Shown: positions 25,689 through 33,073 of the stretch, one piece after another | How the letters are laid out: each line of letters opens with the position of its first letter | Position numbering within the stretch: the stretch's first letter is position 1 | Assembly (NCBI RefSeq): GCF_036504375.1 | Contig: NZ_DASXVH010000090.1 | Location: 1-33,073, forward strand | Direction of reading: 5' to 3' | Origin: Novimethylophilus sp036504375 | Lineage (GTDB): Bacteria > Pseudomonadota > Gammaproteobacteria > Burkholderiales > Methylophilaceae | DNA: 33,073 nucleotides | The notes under the pieces: generated by a model | The model's database searches: none | Told to the model about the DNA's origin: nothing | What the model saw: only the letters and a program-made list of their open reading frames with translations | Made by a program: the position numbers and the translations under genes

Positions 25689-25717
25689 ATTAGAATGCCA
25701 AAACAGCCGGCTGTCAA
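25689..25717 (-). promoter_or_regulatory. Sigma-70-type promoter of the c-di-GMP operon
   Basis: On the minus strand TTGACA (25712-25717) and TCTAAT (25689-25694) are separated by exactly 17 bases, a perfect -35 and a five-of-six -10. Transcription would begin near 25682, just before the riboswitch, giving a leader of about 210 nt. Confidence 0.78.
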
Positions 25718-25739
25718 TTTAGCGCGAAAGTCTTGTTTT

Positions 25740-27245
25740 TCAAGCCTCTGGACGCATGTGCGGGAACAGGATCACGTCGCGGATGCTGGGCGAGTCCGTC
25801 AGCAACATCACCAAGCGGTCGATGCCGATGCCACAGCCGCCGGTCGGGGGCATGCCGTATTCCAGCGCGCGAATGTAATCGGCGTCGTAGTACATGGCTT
25901 CGTCATCCCCGGCCTCCTTGGCCGCCACCTGCGCCTTGAAACGCTCGGCCTGGTCCTCGGCGTCGTTCAGCTCGGAAAAGCCGTTGGCAATCTCGCGCCC
26001 GGTAATGAACAACTCGAAGCGCTCGGTAATGCCGGGACGGGTGTCGGATGCGCGCGCCAGCGGCGATACCTCGACCGGGTAGTCGACGATATAGGTCGGC
26101 TGCCACAGCTCGGCTTCCGCGGTCTCCTCGAACAGCGCCAGCTGCAGCGCGCCGAGGCCGGCGTGCGCCAGCGGCTTGACGCCGAATTTGGCCAGCTCGG
26201 TCCGGAGGAAATCCGCGTCGTCCAACTGGGCGGCGCTGTATTGCGGCGCGTACTTGAGAATCGCCCCGGTGATCGTCAGGCGCTGGAACGGCTGAGACAG
26301 GTCGAGCTCGCGTCCCTGGTACGTCACCACCGCATCCCCGGTCGCAGCCATGGCCGCGGCGCGGATGCAGGCCTCGGTGAAATCCATCAGCCACTGGTAA
26401 TCGGTATAGGCGGCATAGAATTCCATCATCGTGAATTCCGGATTGTGCCGCACGGAGAGCCCTTCATTGCGGAAATTGCGGTTGATTTCGAACACGCGCT
26501 CGAAGCCGCCGACGACCAGGCGCTTGAGATACAGTTCGGGCGCGATGCGCAGGAACATCTGCATGTCCAGCGCATTGTGATGGGTCTTGAACGGCTTGGC
26601 CGCCGCGCCGCCGGGGATGGGGTGCAGCATCGGTGTTTCGACTTCGAGGAATTCGTTGTCCAGCATGAAGCTGCGAATCGCGGCGACGACACGGCTACGC
26701 GCGATGAAAGTTTGGCGCGTATCCTCGTTCATGATGAGGTCGACGTAGCGCTGGCGGTACTTGATTTCCAGGTCGGTGAGACCATGGAACTTCTCCGGCA
26801 ACGGGCGCAGGCTCTTCGTCAGCAGGCGCAGGCTGTCCACCCGCACGCTCAGTTCGCCGGTCTTGGTTTTCATCAGCACGCCTTCGGCGCCGACGATATC
26901 GCCCAGATCCCAGCGTTTGAAGGCTTCGTAGGCTTCCTCGCCAACCTGATCGCGCGCGATGAAAAACTGGATGCGCCCGCCGCTGTCCTGCACCGTGGCA
27001 AAACTGGCCTTGCCCATCACGCGCTTCAGCATCATGCGGCCCGCCACGCAGGCGCGCACCGCTTCGGCTTCCAGCGCTTCTGCCTCTTTTGGCCCGTGCG
27101 CGGCATGCAGACTGGCCGCGGCATGCAGCGGACGGAAATCATTGGGAAAAGCCACGCCGCTCTGGCGCAGGCTTTTCAGCTTCTCGCGCCGCTCGGAAAT
27201 GACGTGGCTTTCGTCCTGTACGGACGTATTTTCTTGTTCGCTCAA
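25740..27245 (-). CDS. lysS: Lysyl-tRNA synthetase, class II
   Basis: 501 residues, the normal length for bacterial LysS. It charges tRNA-Lys with lysine in the cytoplasm. An OB-fold anticodon-binding domain (about 60-150) precedes the class II catalytic core: motif 1 with EFLEVETPML (about 198-207), motif 2 FRNEGLSVRHNPEFTMMEFY (about 258-277) and motif 3 GCGIGIDRLVMLL near the C-terminus. The start is TTG at 27245, one base after the prfB stop, with GGGAG 6 bases before it inside the end of prfB. The prfB-lysS order is conserved in many proteobacteria and implies one transcript. Confidence 0.97.
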   Translation of the reverse strand: MSEQENTSVQDESHVISERREKLKSLRQSGVAFPNDFRPLHAAASLHAAHGPKEAEALEAEAVRACVAGRMMLKRVMGKASFATVQDSGGRIQFFIARDQVGEEAYEAFKRWDLGDIVGAEGVLMKTKTGELSVRVDSLRLLTKSLRPLPEKFHGLTDLEIKYRQRYVDLIMNEDTRQTFIARSRVVAAIRSFMLDNEFLEVETPMLHPIPGGAAAKPFKTHHNALDMQMFLRIAPELYLKRLVVGGFERVFEINRNFRNEGLSVRHNPEFTMMEFYAAYTDYQWLMDFTEACIRAAAMAATGDAVVTYQGRELDLSQPFQRLTITGAILKYAPQYSAAQLDDADFLRTELAKFGVKPLAHAGLGALQLALFEETAEAELWQPTYIVDYPVEVSPLARASDTRPGITERFELFITGREIANGFSELNDAEDQAERFKAQVAAKEAGDDEAMYYDADYIRALEYGMPPTGGCGIGIDRLVMLLTDSPSIRDVILFPHMRPEA

Positions 27246-27246
27246 T

Positions 27247-28351
27247 TTATACTCCCTGCTTCAAACTCTCGCTGATGAACGGGTCGAGATCGCCATCCAG
27301 CACGGATTGGGTGTTGCCGATTTCGACGTTGGTGCGCAGATCCTTGATGCGCGACTGGTCCAGCACATAGGAACGGATCTGGTGGCCCCAGCCGATGTCG
27401 GTCTTGGCGTCTTCCATCGCCTGTTTTTCCTCGTTGCGGCGGCGCAGTTCCAGCGCGTACAGCTGCGCCTTCAGCATCGCCATCGCCTCGGCGCGGTTGC
27501 GGTGCTGCGAACGGTCGTTCTGGCATTGCACCACGGTGTTGGTCGGCAGGTGGGTGATACGCACTGCGGAATCGGTCTTGTTGATGTGCTGGCCGCCGGC
27601 GCCCGATGCGCGATAGGTATCGATGCGCAAATCTGCCGGATTGATGTCGACCTCGATGGAATCGTCCACTTCGGGATAGACAAACACGCTGGCAAAGCTG
27701 GTATGGCGGCGCGCGTTGGAGTCGAACGGCGATTTGCGCACCAGCCGGTGCACGCCGGATTCGGTGCGCAGCGTGCCGTAGGCGTAATCGCCGGAAACCT
27801 TGAGGCTCGCGCTCTTGATGCCGGCGACGTCGCCTTCGGACTCTTCCAGCACTTCGACCTGGAAGCCTTTTCTTTCGCAGTAGCGCAGATACATGCGCAG
27901 CAGCATAGAACCCCAGTCCTGCGCTTCGGTACCGCCGGAACCGGCCTGGATATCGACAAAGCAGTTGTTGGGGTCCATCGGGTGGGAGAACATGCGGCGG
28001 AATTCCAGCGCGGCGACTTCTTGCTCCAGTTCCCGGGCATCGGCTTCGATGGCGTACACGGTATCGTCGTCGCCTTCGCCGCGCGCCATCTCGAACAGTT
28101 CCTGCGCGTCTTTCAGGCCGTTGGCGACGTGCTCCAGCGTCAGCACTACCGACTCCAGCGATTTCTTCTCGCGCCCCAGCGCTTGTGCACGCTCGGCATC
28201 GTTCCAGATGGCCGGGTCTTCGGCGAGTTGGTTGACTTCGGTCAGGCGCTCCTGTTTCCCATCGAAGTCAAAGATACCTCCGCAGATCGACGCTGCGGGA
28301 ACCCAGTTCCTGCAGGTGATTGGCGATGGCATTGAGGCGTTCGGCTTCCAT
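27247..28351 (-). CDS. prfB: Peptide chain release factor 2 (programmed +1 frameshift)
   Basis: Recognises UGA and UAA stop codons and triggers peptide release. The gene is in two frames: ATG at 28351 opens 27 codons (MEAERLNAIANHLQELGSRS then VDLRRYL) ending CTT TGA at 28273-28268; a +1 slip resumes at GAC and continues as DFDGKQERLTEVNQLAEDP to the stop at 27247. The product would be 367 residues, against 365 in E. coli. The GGQ motif is in SGAGGQHINKTDSAVRITH, and the stop-codon-reading SPF motif is in VRKSPFDSN. An ORF finder that ignores the shift would start the gene at a spurious 5' end and lose the true N-terminus. It is transcribed ahead of lysS. Confidence 0.96.
28268..28283 (-). 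promoter_or_regulatory. prfB autoregulatory +1 frameshift site
   Basis: Minus strand CGGAGGTATCTTTGAC contains the internal Shine-Dalgarno (GGAGG), the slippery CTT, and the in-frame TGA, in the same arrangement as E. coli prfB. Low release factor 2 lets the ribosome slip and make more of it. Confidence 0.95.
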
Positions 28352-28382
28352 GGTGATTCCGGTCAATAATTTTAAAAGCGCG

Positions 28383-28388
28383 ATTATA
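28383..28388 (-). promoter_or_regulatory. Extended -10 promoter of prfB-lysS
   Basis: On the minus strand TGCTATAAT gives a perfect TATAAT preceded by the TG of an extended -10. The -35 is poor, as expected for this class. The start would be near 28376, about 25 bases before the prfB ATG. Confidence 0.55.
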
Positions 28389-28403
28389 GCAGCCCGCCGC
28401 CCA

Positions 28404-29663
28404 TCATCCGAACAGCAGCATGCCTATACCCAGCCCGATCGCGACGGCACCCATTCCCACGGCGGCCCGGCGCGCCAATGCCTTGCCGCCGATAAACGCC
28501 AGCAGGCCGAACTTGAAAGCCAGGTTGGAGAGATAGGCGATCGTGATCGACATGACCGCCTGGTCTGCCAGCAGCTTGCCCTGTTCGAACAGGCGCAGGC
28601 TGGAAAGCGATATCGCATCCACGTCAGTCAGCCCGGAAACGAAAGCCAGCAGGTACAGTCCGCGACTGCCGGCAATATCGGACAGCCAGGCGGCAGCCAG
28701 CAGCACCAGCGCATACAAGGCGCCAAACGACAACGCCGTTTTGATTTCGGTCGGGTTGCGGATTTCCGGCATCGGCAGCTCAGCCATCCGGTTCATGCTG
28801 CACCACCAATAAAAGGCCGCCGTCGCGCCGACGACAAACCCGCTCGCCAGCACCGGCACCAGATGCGGCAAAATGGCGGGAGATACCACGCTGCTTACCA
28901 CGCACAGCCGTATCAGCACGACCAGGTTGGCGATCAGGATGACCACGACGGCCAAGCCGGACAAGGCGGGGTTCTTGCCGTAGCGGGCATACACCAGCGT
29001 CGTCGCGGTACTCGACACCAGGCCGCCGAGAAAGCCCAGCAGCGGCGAACCGTAACGCTGGCCGACACCACGCAGCGCCACATAACCCGCCAGGCTCACG
29101 CCGGAAATCAGCACCACCATCCACCAGGTCTGGTAAGGATTGAGCGTATCGTAGGGGCCGTAATCGCGGTTGGGCAGGATGGGAAGAATAATGAAAGACA
29201 GCACCGCGAATTGCAGCATCGATTGCAGGTCGCGCCGCGACAGGCTCTTGGTCATGCTTTGCAATTCAGGCTTGTAGTGCAGCAGGATGGTCATCGTGAT
29301 CGCCAGCATGATCGCCAGCGTCCCAAAGCCGTACCAGATCACCGTGCCCAGGCCGAAGCACAGCAGCAACGCGGCCTGAGTGGTAGTGCCGGGATCTTCA
29401 CTTTCGTCGTCGTCCATGTAGGCGCTGACTATGATCGCGGCCACCGCGATAAATCCCGCAGGCAGAACCCAGGCGGATGTCGTGCGCTCGGATATCAACG
29501 CCAGCAAGGTGCCCAGCATCGCCACCAAGCCGAAAGTGCGCAAGCCGGCCTTGGCCGCCGGGCTGCGCTCGCGTTCGACGCCCACCAGCAAACCGACTGC
29601 CAGGCTGGTAGCGAATGCCGGCAGATATTCGAGTCCATTGCCTTGAAGAAAAAGCTCTTGCAT
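28404..29663 (-). CDS. MgtC/SapB and DUF4010 family membrane protein
   Basis: 419 residues with roughly a dozen hydrophobic segments. The N-terminal third has the MgtC/SapB signature LAVGLLVGVERER (about 21-33) and AGLRTFGLVAMLG; the remainder matches the DUF4010 part, including LLGFLGGLVSSTATTLVYAR and LLAFVSGLTDVDAISLS. Inner-membrane location is clear; function is not known, though MgtC proteins are linked to Mg2+ limitation and ATP synthase control in pathogens, and the long form has no proven role. ATG at 29663 follows GAGGT at a workable distance. It is divergent from pstS and 52 bases upstream of prfB. Confidence 0.88.
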   Translation of the reverse strand: MQELFLQGNGLEYLPAFATSLAVGLLVGVERERSPAAKAGLRTFGLVAMLGTLLALISERTTSAWVLPAGFIAVAAIIVSAYMDDDESEDPGTTTQAALLLCFGLGTVIWYGFGTLAIMLAITMTILLHYKPELQSMTKSLSRRDLQSMLQFAVLSFIILPILPNRDYGPYDTLNPYQTWWMVVLISGVSLAGYVALRGVGQRYGSPLLGFLGGLVSSTATTLVYARYGKNPALSGLAVVVILIANLVVLIRLCVVSSVVSPAILPHLVPVLASGFVVGATAAFYWWCSMNRMAELPMPEIRNPTEIKTALSFGALYALVLLAAAWLSDIAGSRGLYLLAFVSGLTDVDAISLSSLRLFEQGKLLADQAVMSITIAYLSNLAFKFGLLAFIGGKALARRAAVGMGAVAIGLGIGMLLFG

Positions 29664-29692
29664 GACCAGATACCTCGAGTGGGACTGCAGCT

Positions 29693-29720
29693 ATGGTAAC
29701 GCTTATTTAGATGTTGGCAA
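29693..29720 (-). promoter_or_regulatory. Candidate promoter of the MgtC/DUF4010 gene
   Basis: Minus strand TTGCCA (29715-29720) and TACCAT (29693-29698) are 16 bases apart, matching five and four consensus positions. The leader would be about 25 nt. Confidence 0.4.
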
Positions 29721-29747
29721 CCGCGCGCCTTCTGGACGCCTGAGATT

Positions 29748-29765
29748 TTTTCATAAAACTGTCAT
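29748..29765 (+). promoter_or_regulatory. Pho box upstream of pstS
   Basis: TTTTCATAAAACTGTCAT matches the two 7-base PhoB repeats with a 4-base AT-rich spacer; the second repeat CTGTCAT is perfect. A -10-like TATAGC/TAGCAT lies 8-10 bases after it (29774-29781). Predicts PhoB activation of the pst operon under low phosphate. Confidence 0.85.
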
Positions 29766-29814
29766 AATTACGGTATAGCATTCGCAGCGTCCCAAACACA
29801 CTCAGGAGATTTTG

Positions 29815-30861
29815 ATGCGAAATATTGTCCGTACCCTGACCGGCACCGTAGCGGCTGCCGGTCTCGTCTTTGCCGTGAGCGCTCACGCAGTGGACATCAC
29901 CGGCGCCGGCGCCACCTTTCCGTACCCCATCTATGCCAAATGGGCGGAAGCCTATAACGCCAAGACCGGCGTGAAGCTGAACTACCAATCCATCGGCTCC
30001 GGTGGCGGCATCAAGCAGATCCAGAACAAGACCGTGAACTTCGGCGCCTCCGACAAGCCGCTGACCGTGGCCGAACTCGACAAGGACGGCCTGATGCAGT
30101 TCCCGGCCGTAATCGGCGGCGTGGTGCCGGTAATCAACGTCGAAGGCATCTCTTCCGGCAAGCTGCGCCTGAACGGCGAAGTGCTGGCCAATATCTTCTT
30201 GAAGAAAATCACCAAGTGGGACGATGCCGCGATCAAGGCGATCAACCCAGGCGTGGCATTGCCTTCCGCCAACATCACGGTGGTGCATCGCTCCGATGGC
30301 TCCGGCACCACCTTCAACTTTGCCAACTACCTGACCAAGGTCAGCGAGGAATGGAAAACCAAAGTCGGCGCCGACACTTCCGTGTCCTGGCCCGCAGGCG
30401 TGGGCGGCAAGGGCAACGAAGGCGTGGCTTCCTACGTGCAGCGCATCAAGGGCGCCATTGGTTATGTCGAATATGCCTACGCCAAGCAAAACGGCATGAA
30501 CTACGTCGTCATGCAGAACCGCGAAGGCGAGTTCGTCAAGCCCGGCCTGGCCAGTTTCCAGGCTGCCGCCAAGTATGCCGAATGGGAAAAAGCCCCCGGC
30601 TTCTATGAAATTCTTACCAATGAGCCGGGCAAGGAATCCTGGCCGATCGCCGCCGCCACCTTCATCCTGATGCACAAGACGCAGGAAAATCCGGCTGCCG
30701 CCAAGGAAGTGCTGAAGTTCTTCAACTACGGCTATACCGAAGGCGATAAAATGGCCGAAGCCTTGGACTACGTGCCGTTGCCCGACACCGCCGTGAAGCT
30801 GATCCAGAAACACTGGAGCGTCAATCTGAAAGGCAAGGACGGCAGCGCCGTCTGGCCGTAA
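29815..30861 (+). CDS. pstS: Periplasmic phosphate-binding protein PstS
   Basis: 348 residues. It captures inorganic phosphate for the Pst ABC transporter. Signal peptide MRNIVRTLTGTVAAAGLVFAVSAHA is cleaved before Val26. Phosphate-binding parts are visible: GAGATFPYPIYAKWAEAY at the mature N-terminus, SIGSGGGIKQI, NFGASDKPLT and VHRSDGSGTTFNFANYL. I start at ATG 29815 because AGGAG lies 6 bases upstream; a TTG codon just before it is less likely. It is first in the pst operon, directly after a Pho box, and separated from pstC by 98 bases containing a strong hairpin. Confidence 0.97.
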   Translation: MRNIVRTLTGTVAAAGLVFAVSAHAVDITGAGATFPYPIYAKWAEAYNAKTGVKLNYQSIGSGGGIKQIQNKTVNFGASDKPLTVAELDKDGLMQFPAVIGGVVPVINVEGISSGKLRLNGEVLANIFLKKITKWDDAAIKAINPGVALPSANITVVHRSDGSGTTFNFANYLTKVSEEWKTKVGADTSVSWPAGVGGKGNEGVASYVQRIKGAIGYVEYAYAKQNGMNYVVMQNREGEFVKPGLASFQAAAKYAEWEKAPGFYEILTNEPGKESWPIAAATFILMHKTQENPAAAKEVLKFFNYGYTEGDKMAEALDYVPLPDTAVKLIQKHWSVNLKGKDGSAVWP

Positions 30862-30902
30862 GCAGCACACGGCCGGTGCGGATGACCCCGGCAACTGATG
30901 AC

Positions 30903-30934
30903 ATCGGCGAACGTTTTTGATAGCGTTCGCCGAT
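30903..30934 (+). terminator. Strong hairpin between pstS and pstC (attenuator or processing site)
   Basis: ATCGGCGAACG and CGTTCGCCGAT form a perfect 11-base stem around a 10-base loop, 41 bases after the pstS stop. The following CTTTACTCTT is pyrimidine-rich but not a clean T-run, so partial termination or mRNA protection is more likely than full termination. Confidence 0.6.
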
Positions 30935-30959
30935 CTTTACTCTTAAAGACACAAAAAAC

Positions 30960-31919
30960 ATGTCCGACACGCAAACCCAGCCACCCAACGCGCAAGCCAT
31001 ACTCGATGTGTTGTTCCGCAACACGACCAGGCTGTTCGCTTTCCTGGTGTTTGCCGTACTGTTCGGCATCCTGATCACGTTGCTGGTGGCGAGCCTGCCG
31101 GCACTCGAGACCTTCGGCCTTCACTTCTTCACCAACGATGCCTGGAATCCGGTCACCGTGGAATTCGGGGCGCTGGTCCCCATTTACGGCACCATCGTCA
31201 CTTCACTGATTGCCATGCTGATCGGCATTCCGGTCAGCTTCGGCATCGCGCTGTTCATCACCGAACTCACCCCGGCCTGGCTCAAACGGCCGCTGGGTAT
31301 CGCCATCGAACTGCTGGCGGGCATTCCCAGCATCATCTACGGCATGTGGGGGCTGTTCGTGTTCGCTCCCTGGTTCGCCGACAGCTTCGAACCGTGGATC
31401 AACGACAACATGGGCAACTGGCCGCTGGTCGGCCAGTTCTTCCAGGGGCCGCCCATGGGCATAGGCATGCTCACCGCCAGCTTCATCCTCGCCATCATGG
31501 TAATTCCGTTCATTTCCTCGGTGATGCGCGACGTGTTCGAAGTAGTGCCGCCCATGCTCAAGGAATCAGCCTACGGCTTGGGCGCCACCACCTGGGAGGT
31601 GGTATGGAACGTGGTGCTGCCGTACACCAAGGTCGGCGTCGTCGGCGGCGTCATGCTGGGGCTGGGCCGTGCACTGGGTGAAACCATGGCGGTCACCTTC
31701 GTCATCGGCAACGCGCACGATCTTTCGATATCGCTGCTGATGCCGGGCAATACCATCTCCTCCGCGCTCGCCAATGAATTTACCGAAGCGGTGGGTGACA
31801 TCTATACCTCTTCCCTCATCACGCTGGGCATGATGCTGTTCGTCATCACCTTTGTCGTGCTGGCACTGGCCAAGCTGCTGCTGCTCAAGCTGGCTTCCAA
31901 GGAAGGCAAGCAATCATGA
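30960..31919 (+). CDS. pstC: Phosphate ABC transporter permease PstC
   Basis: 319 residues; inner-membrane subunit forming the phosphate channel with PstA. Six membrane segments are visible, from FAFLVFAVLFGILITLLVASL near the N-terminus to the final LITLGMMLFVITFVVLALAKLLLL. The ABC permease signature region (the loop contacting PstB) is KESAYGLGATTWEVVWNVVLPYTKVGVVGGVMLGLGRALGETMAV. ATG at 30960 has only a weak AAAGA upstream. Its stop overlaps the pstA start (ATGA), so the two are translationally coupled. Confidence 0.96.
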   Translation: MSDTQTQPPNAQAILDVLFRNTTRLFAFLVFAVLFGILITLLVASLPALETFGLHFFTNDAWNPVTVEFGALVPIYGTIVTSLIAMLIGIPVSFGIALFITELTPAWLKRPLGIAIELLAGIPSIIYGMWGLFVFAPWFADSFEPWINDNMGNWPLVGQFFQGPPMGIGMLTASFILAIMVIPFISSVMRDVFEVVPPMLKESAYGLGATTWEVVWNVVLPYTKVGVVGGVMLGLGRALGETMAVTFVIGNAHDLSISLLMPGNTISSALANEFTEAVGDIYTSSLITLGMMLFVITFVVLALAKLLLLKLASKEGKQS

Positions 31920-32770
31920 TCGCCTTGAATCAAAACCGTTATATGCGACGCCGGGTGACCAATGCAGTCATTCTCAGCGTCTCGTTGCTGACGGTGGCAT
32001 TCGCGCTGTTCTTTCTGGCATGGATACTTTGGACCTTGCTGAGCAACGGCCTGGGCCATATTACCTCCAGCGTATTCACGCAGATGACACCGCCGCCCGG
32101 CAGCAAGGGCGGCCTGCTCAATGCCATCGCCGGCAGCCTCTATATGGTGGCGATGGCGACCCTGATCGGTACGCCGGTAGGCATACTGGCCGGCACTTAT
32201 CTGGCGGAATTCGGCCGCGCTGGCTGGCTGGCGCCGACCACCCGTTTCATCAACGACATTCTGCTGTCCGCGCCGTCCATCGTCATCGGCTTGTTCGTGT
32301 ATGAAATTATCGTGCACCGGGTCGGCCATTTTTCCGGCTGGGCCGGTGCCACCGCGCTGGGCCTGATCGTATTGCCGGTAGTCGTGCGCACCACCGAAAA
32401 CATGCTGCAGCTGGTGCCCAACAGCCTGCGCGAAGCCGCCGCGGCGCTGGGAGCGCCGCAATGGAAAATCGTCATCATGGTTTCCTACCGTGCCGCGCGG
32501 GCGGGCATGCTGACCGGCGTGCTGCTGGCAGTGGCGCGCATCAGCGGCGAAACCGCGCCACTGCTGTTCACCGCGCTGAACAATCAGTTCTGGAGCAACG
32601 ACCTCAACGGACCGATGGCCAGCCTTGCCGTGATCATTTTCCAGTTCGCGATGAGCCCCTATGAAGACTGGCACCATCTGGCATGGGCCGGCGCACTGCT
32701 GATCACATTTTTCGTGCTGGGCCTGAACATTCTGGCACGGGCACTGTTCAAAAAGAGCGGAATGCAATGA
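31916..32770 (+). CDS. pstA: Phosphate ABC transporter permease PstA
   Basis: 284 residues; partner of PstC in the inner membrane. It shows six membrane segments and the permease loop LREAAAALGAPQWKIVIMVSYRAARAGMLTGVLLAVARISGETAPLLFT. ATG at 31916 overlaps the pstC stop by 4 bases, and its own stop overlaps the proposed pstB start (ATGA at 32767-32770), marking a tightly coupled operon. Confidence 0.96.
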   Translation: MIALNQNRYMRRRVTNAVILSVSLLTVAFALFFLAWILWTLLSNGLGHITSSVFTQMTPPPGSKGGLLNAIAGSLYMVAMATLIGTPVGILAGTYLAEFGRAGWLAPTTRFINDILLSAPSIVIGLFVYEIIVHRVGHFSGWAGATALGLIVLPVVVRTTENMLQLVPNSLREAAAALGAPQWKIVIMVSYRAARAGMLTGVLLAVARISGETAPLLFTALNNQFWSNDLNGPMASLAVIIFQFAMSPYEDWHHLAWAGALLITFFVLGLNILARALFKKSGMQ

Positions 32771-33073
32771 CCGAAGTACATCTGAAAGCACCCCATCTCA
32801 TGCACCCTGAATACATACAGGAAACGCACATGGCCGAGACCAACAAGATTACCGTCAATAACCTGAATTTCTATTACGGCAAGTTCCATGCGCTGAAAAA
32901 TGTCAGCATGAGCGTTCCCGACAACCGCGTTACCGCTTTTATCGGTCCGTCCGGCTGCGGCAAATCCACGCTGCTGCGCACGTTCAACCGCATGTATCAG
33001 CTCTACCCCAAGCAGCGTGCGGAAGGAGAAATCCTGCTGGACGGACAGAACATTCTCGATGCCAGGCAGGATC
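32767..33073 (+). CDS. pstB: Phosphate ABC transporter ATPase PstB (partial, cut by window end)
   Basis: The first 102 codons are present. The ATPase core begins with ITVNNLNFYYGKFHALKNVS and contains the Walker A GPSGCGKST, followed by LLRTFNRMYQLYPKQRAEGE, all nearly identical to E. coli PstB. It energises phosphate import with PstC and PstA. The start at 32767 overlaps pstA by 4 bases and gives a 21-residue leader; ATG at 32830 (MAETNKITVNNL), with AGGAA upstream, would give a more usual N-terminus and may be the main start. The signature, Walker B and the following phoU, if any, are outside the window. Confidence 0.95.
   Translation, partial: MTEVHLKAPHLMHPEYIQETHMAETNKITVNNLNFYYGKFHALKNVSMSVPDNRVTAFIGPSGCGKSTLLRTFNRMYQLYPKQRAEGEILLDGQNILDARQD

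Noticed and set aside
25695..27275. 526-codon plus-strand frame opposite lysS
   Set aside because: It is a shadow of lysS; its first part would also run over the promoter of the signalling operon.
27247..28351. prfB as a frameshifted pseudogene
   Set aside because: The break is the known CTT TGA C programmed site with its internal Shine-Dalgarno, so the gene is intact.
29707..30894. 395-codon minus-strand frame opposite pstS
   Set aside because: pstS on the other strand has a signal peptide, family motifs, ribosome site and Pho box.

Overview
The window is a GC-rich, densely packed segment of a Gram-negative bacterial chromosome, most likely a betaproteobacterium of the Nitrosomonadales/Gallionellaceae type. 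That placement is an inference from protein character (UbiB, SthA, OprO/P-type porin, prfB-lysS pair, OlsB-like acyltransferase, many GGDEF/EAL proteins), not from a marker gene. I see no insertion sequence, prophage, CRISPR array, tRNA or rRNA. Several genes (dinG, glgP, lysS, the MASE1 gene) appear to start with TTG.

Layout. 1-3622 (minus): a DUF255/YyaL-like thioredoxin-fold protein cut by the left edge, preceded by a DinG/YoaA-type Fe-S helicase. 3945-9216 (plus): glycogen phosphorylase and PEP carboxylase as a pair. 9235-11595 (minus): UbiB and a coiled-coil protein of unknown function. 11691-13729 (plus): a secreted NlpC/P60 hydrolase and a soluble transhydrogenase. 13763-16732 (minus): a membrane MASE1-PAS-PAS-GGDEF-EAL protein. 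16866-19180 (minus): an OlsB-like N-acyltransferase and, upstream of it, a phosphate-type porin with a near-consensus Pho box. 19397-25694 (minus): a five-gene signalling operon. 25740-28351 (minus): lysS and prfB, the latter with its programmed +1 frameshift. 28404-29663 (minus): an MgtC/DUF4010 membrane protein. 29748-33073 (plus): pstS-pstC-pstA-pstB behind a second Pho box, with pstB cut by the right edge.

The most interesting part is 19397-25694. A strong sigma-70-type promoter (TTGACA-17-TCTAAT) starts a roughly 210-nt leader holding what reads as a complete cyclic-di-GMP-I (GEMM-I) riboswitch aptamer. The leader is followed by a globin-coupled sensor histidine kinase, a single-domain response regulator, a REC-GGDEF-EAL protein whose EAL site has decayed, a REC-PAS-GGDEF-EAL protein with an intact site, and a small CxxC heavy-metal-binding protein. 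All genes overlap or are separated by at most 26 bases. The natural reading is a haem-based gas (probably O2) sensor that controls c-di-GMP synthesis and breakdown, with the product feeding back on its own operon through RNA.

The second theme is phosphate. Two separate Pho boxes, one before the OprO/P-like porin and one before pstS, together with the OlsB-like gene (ornithine-lipid synthesis replaces phospholipid under phosphate limitation), suggest a PhoB-controlled uptake and membrane-remodelling programme on both sides of the c-di-GMP operon.
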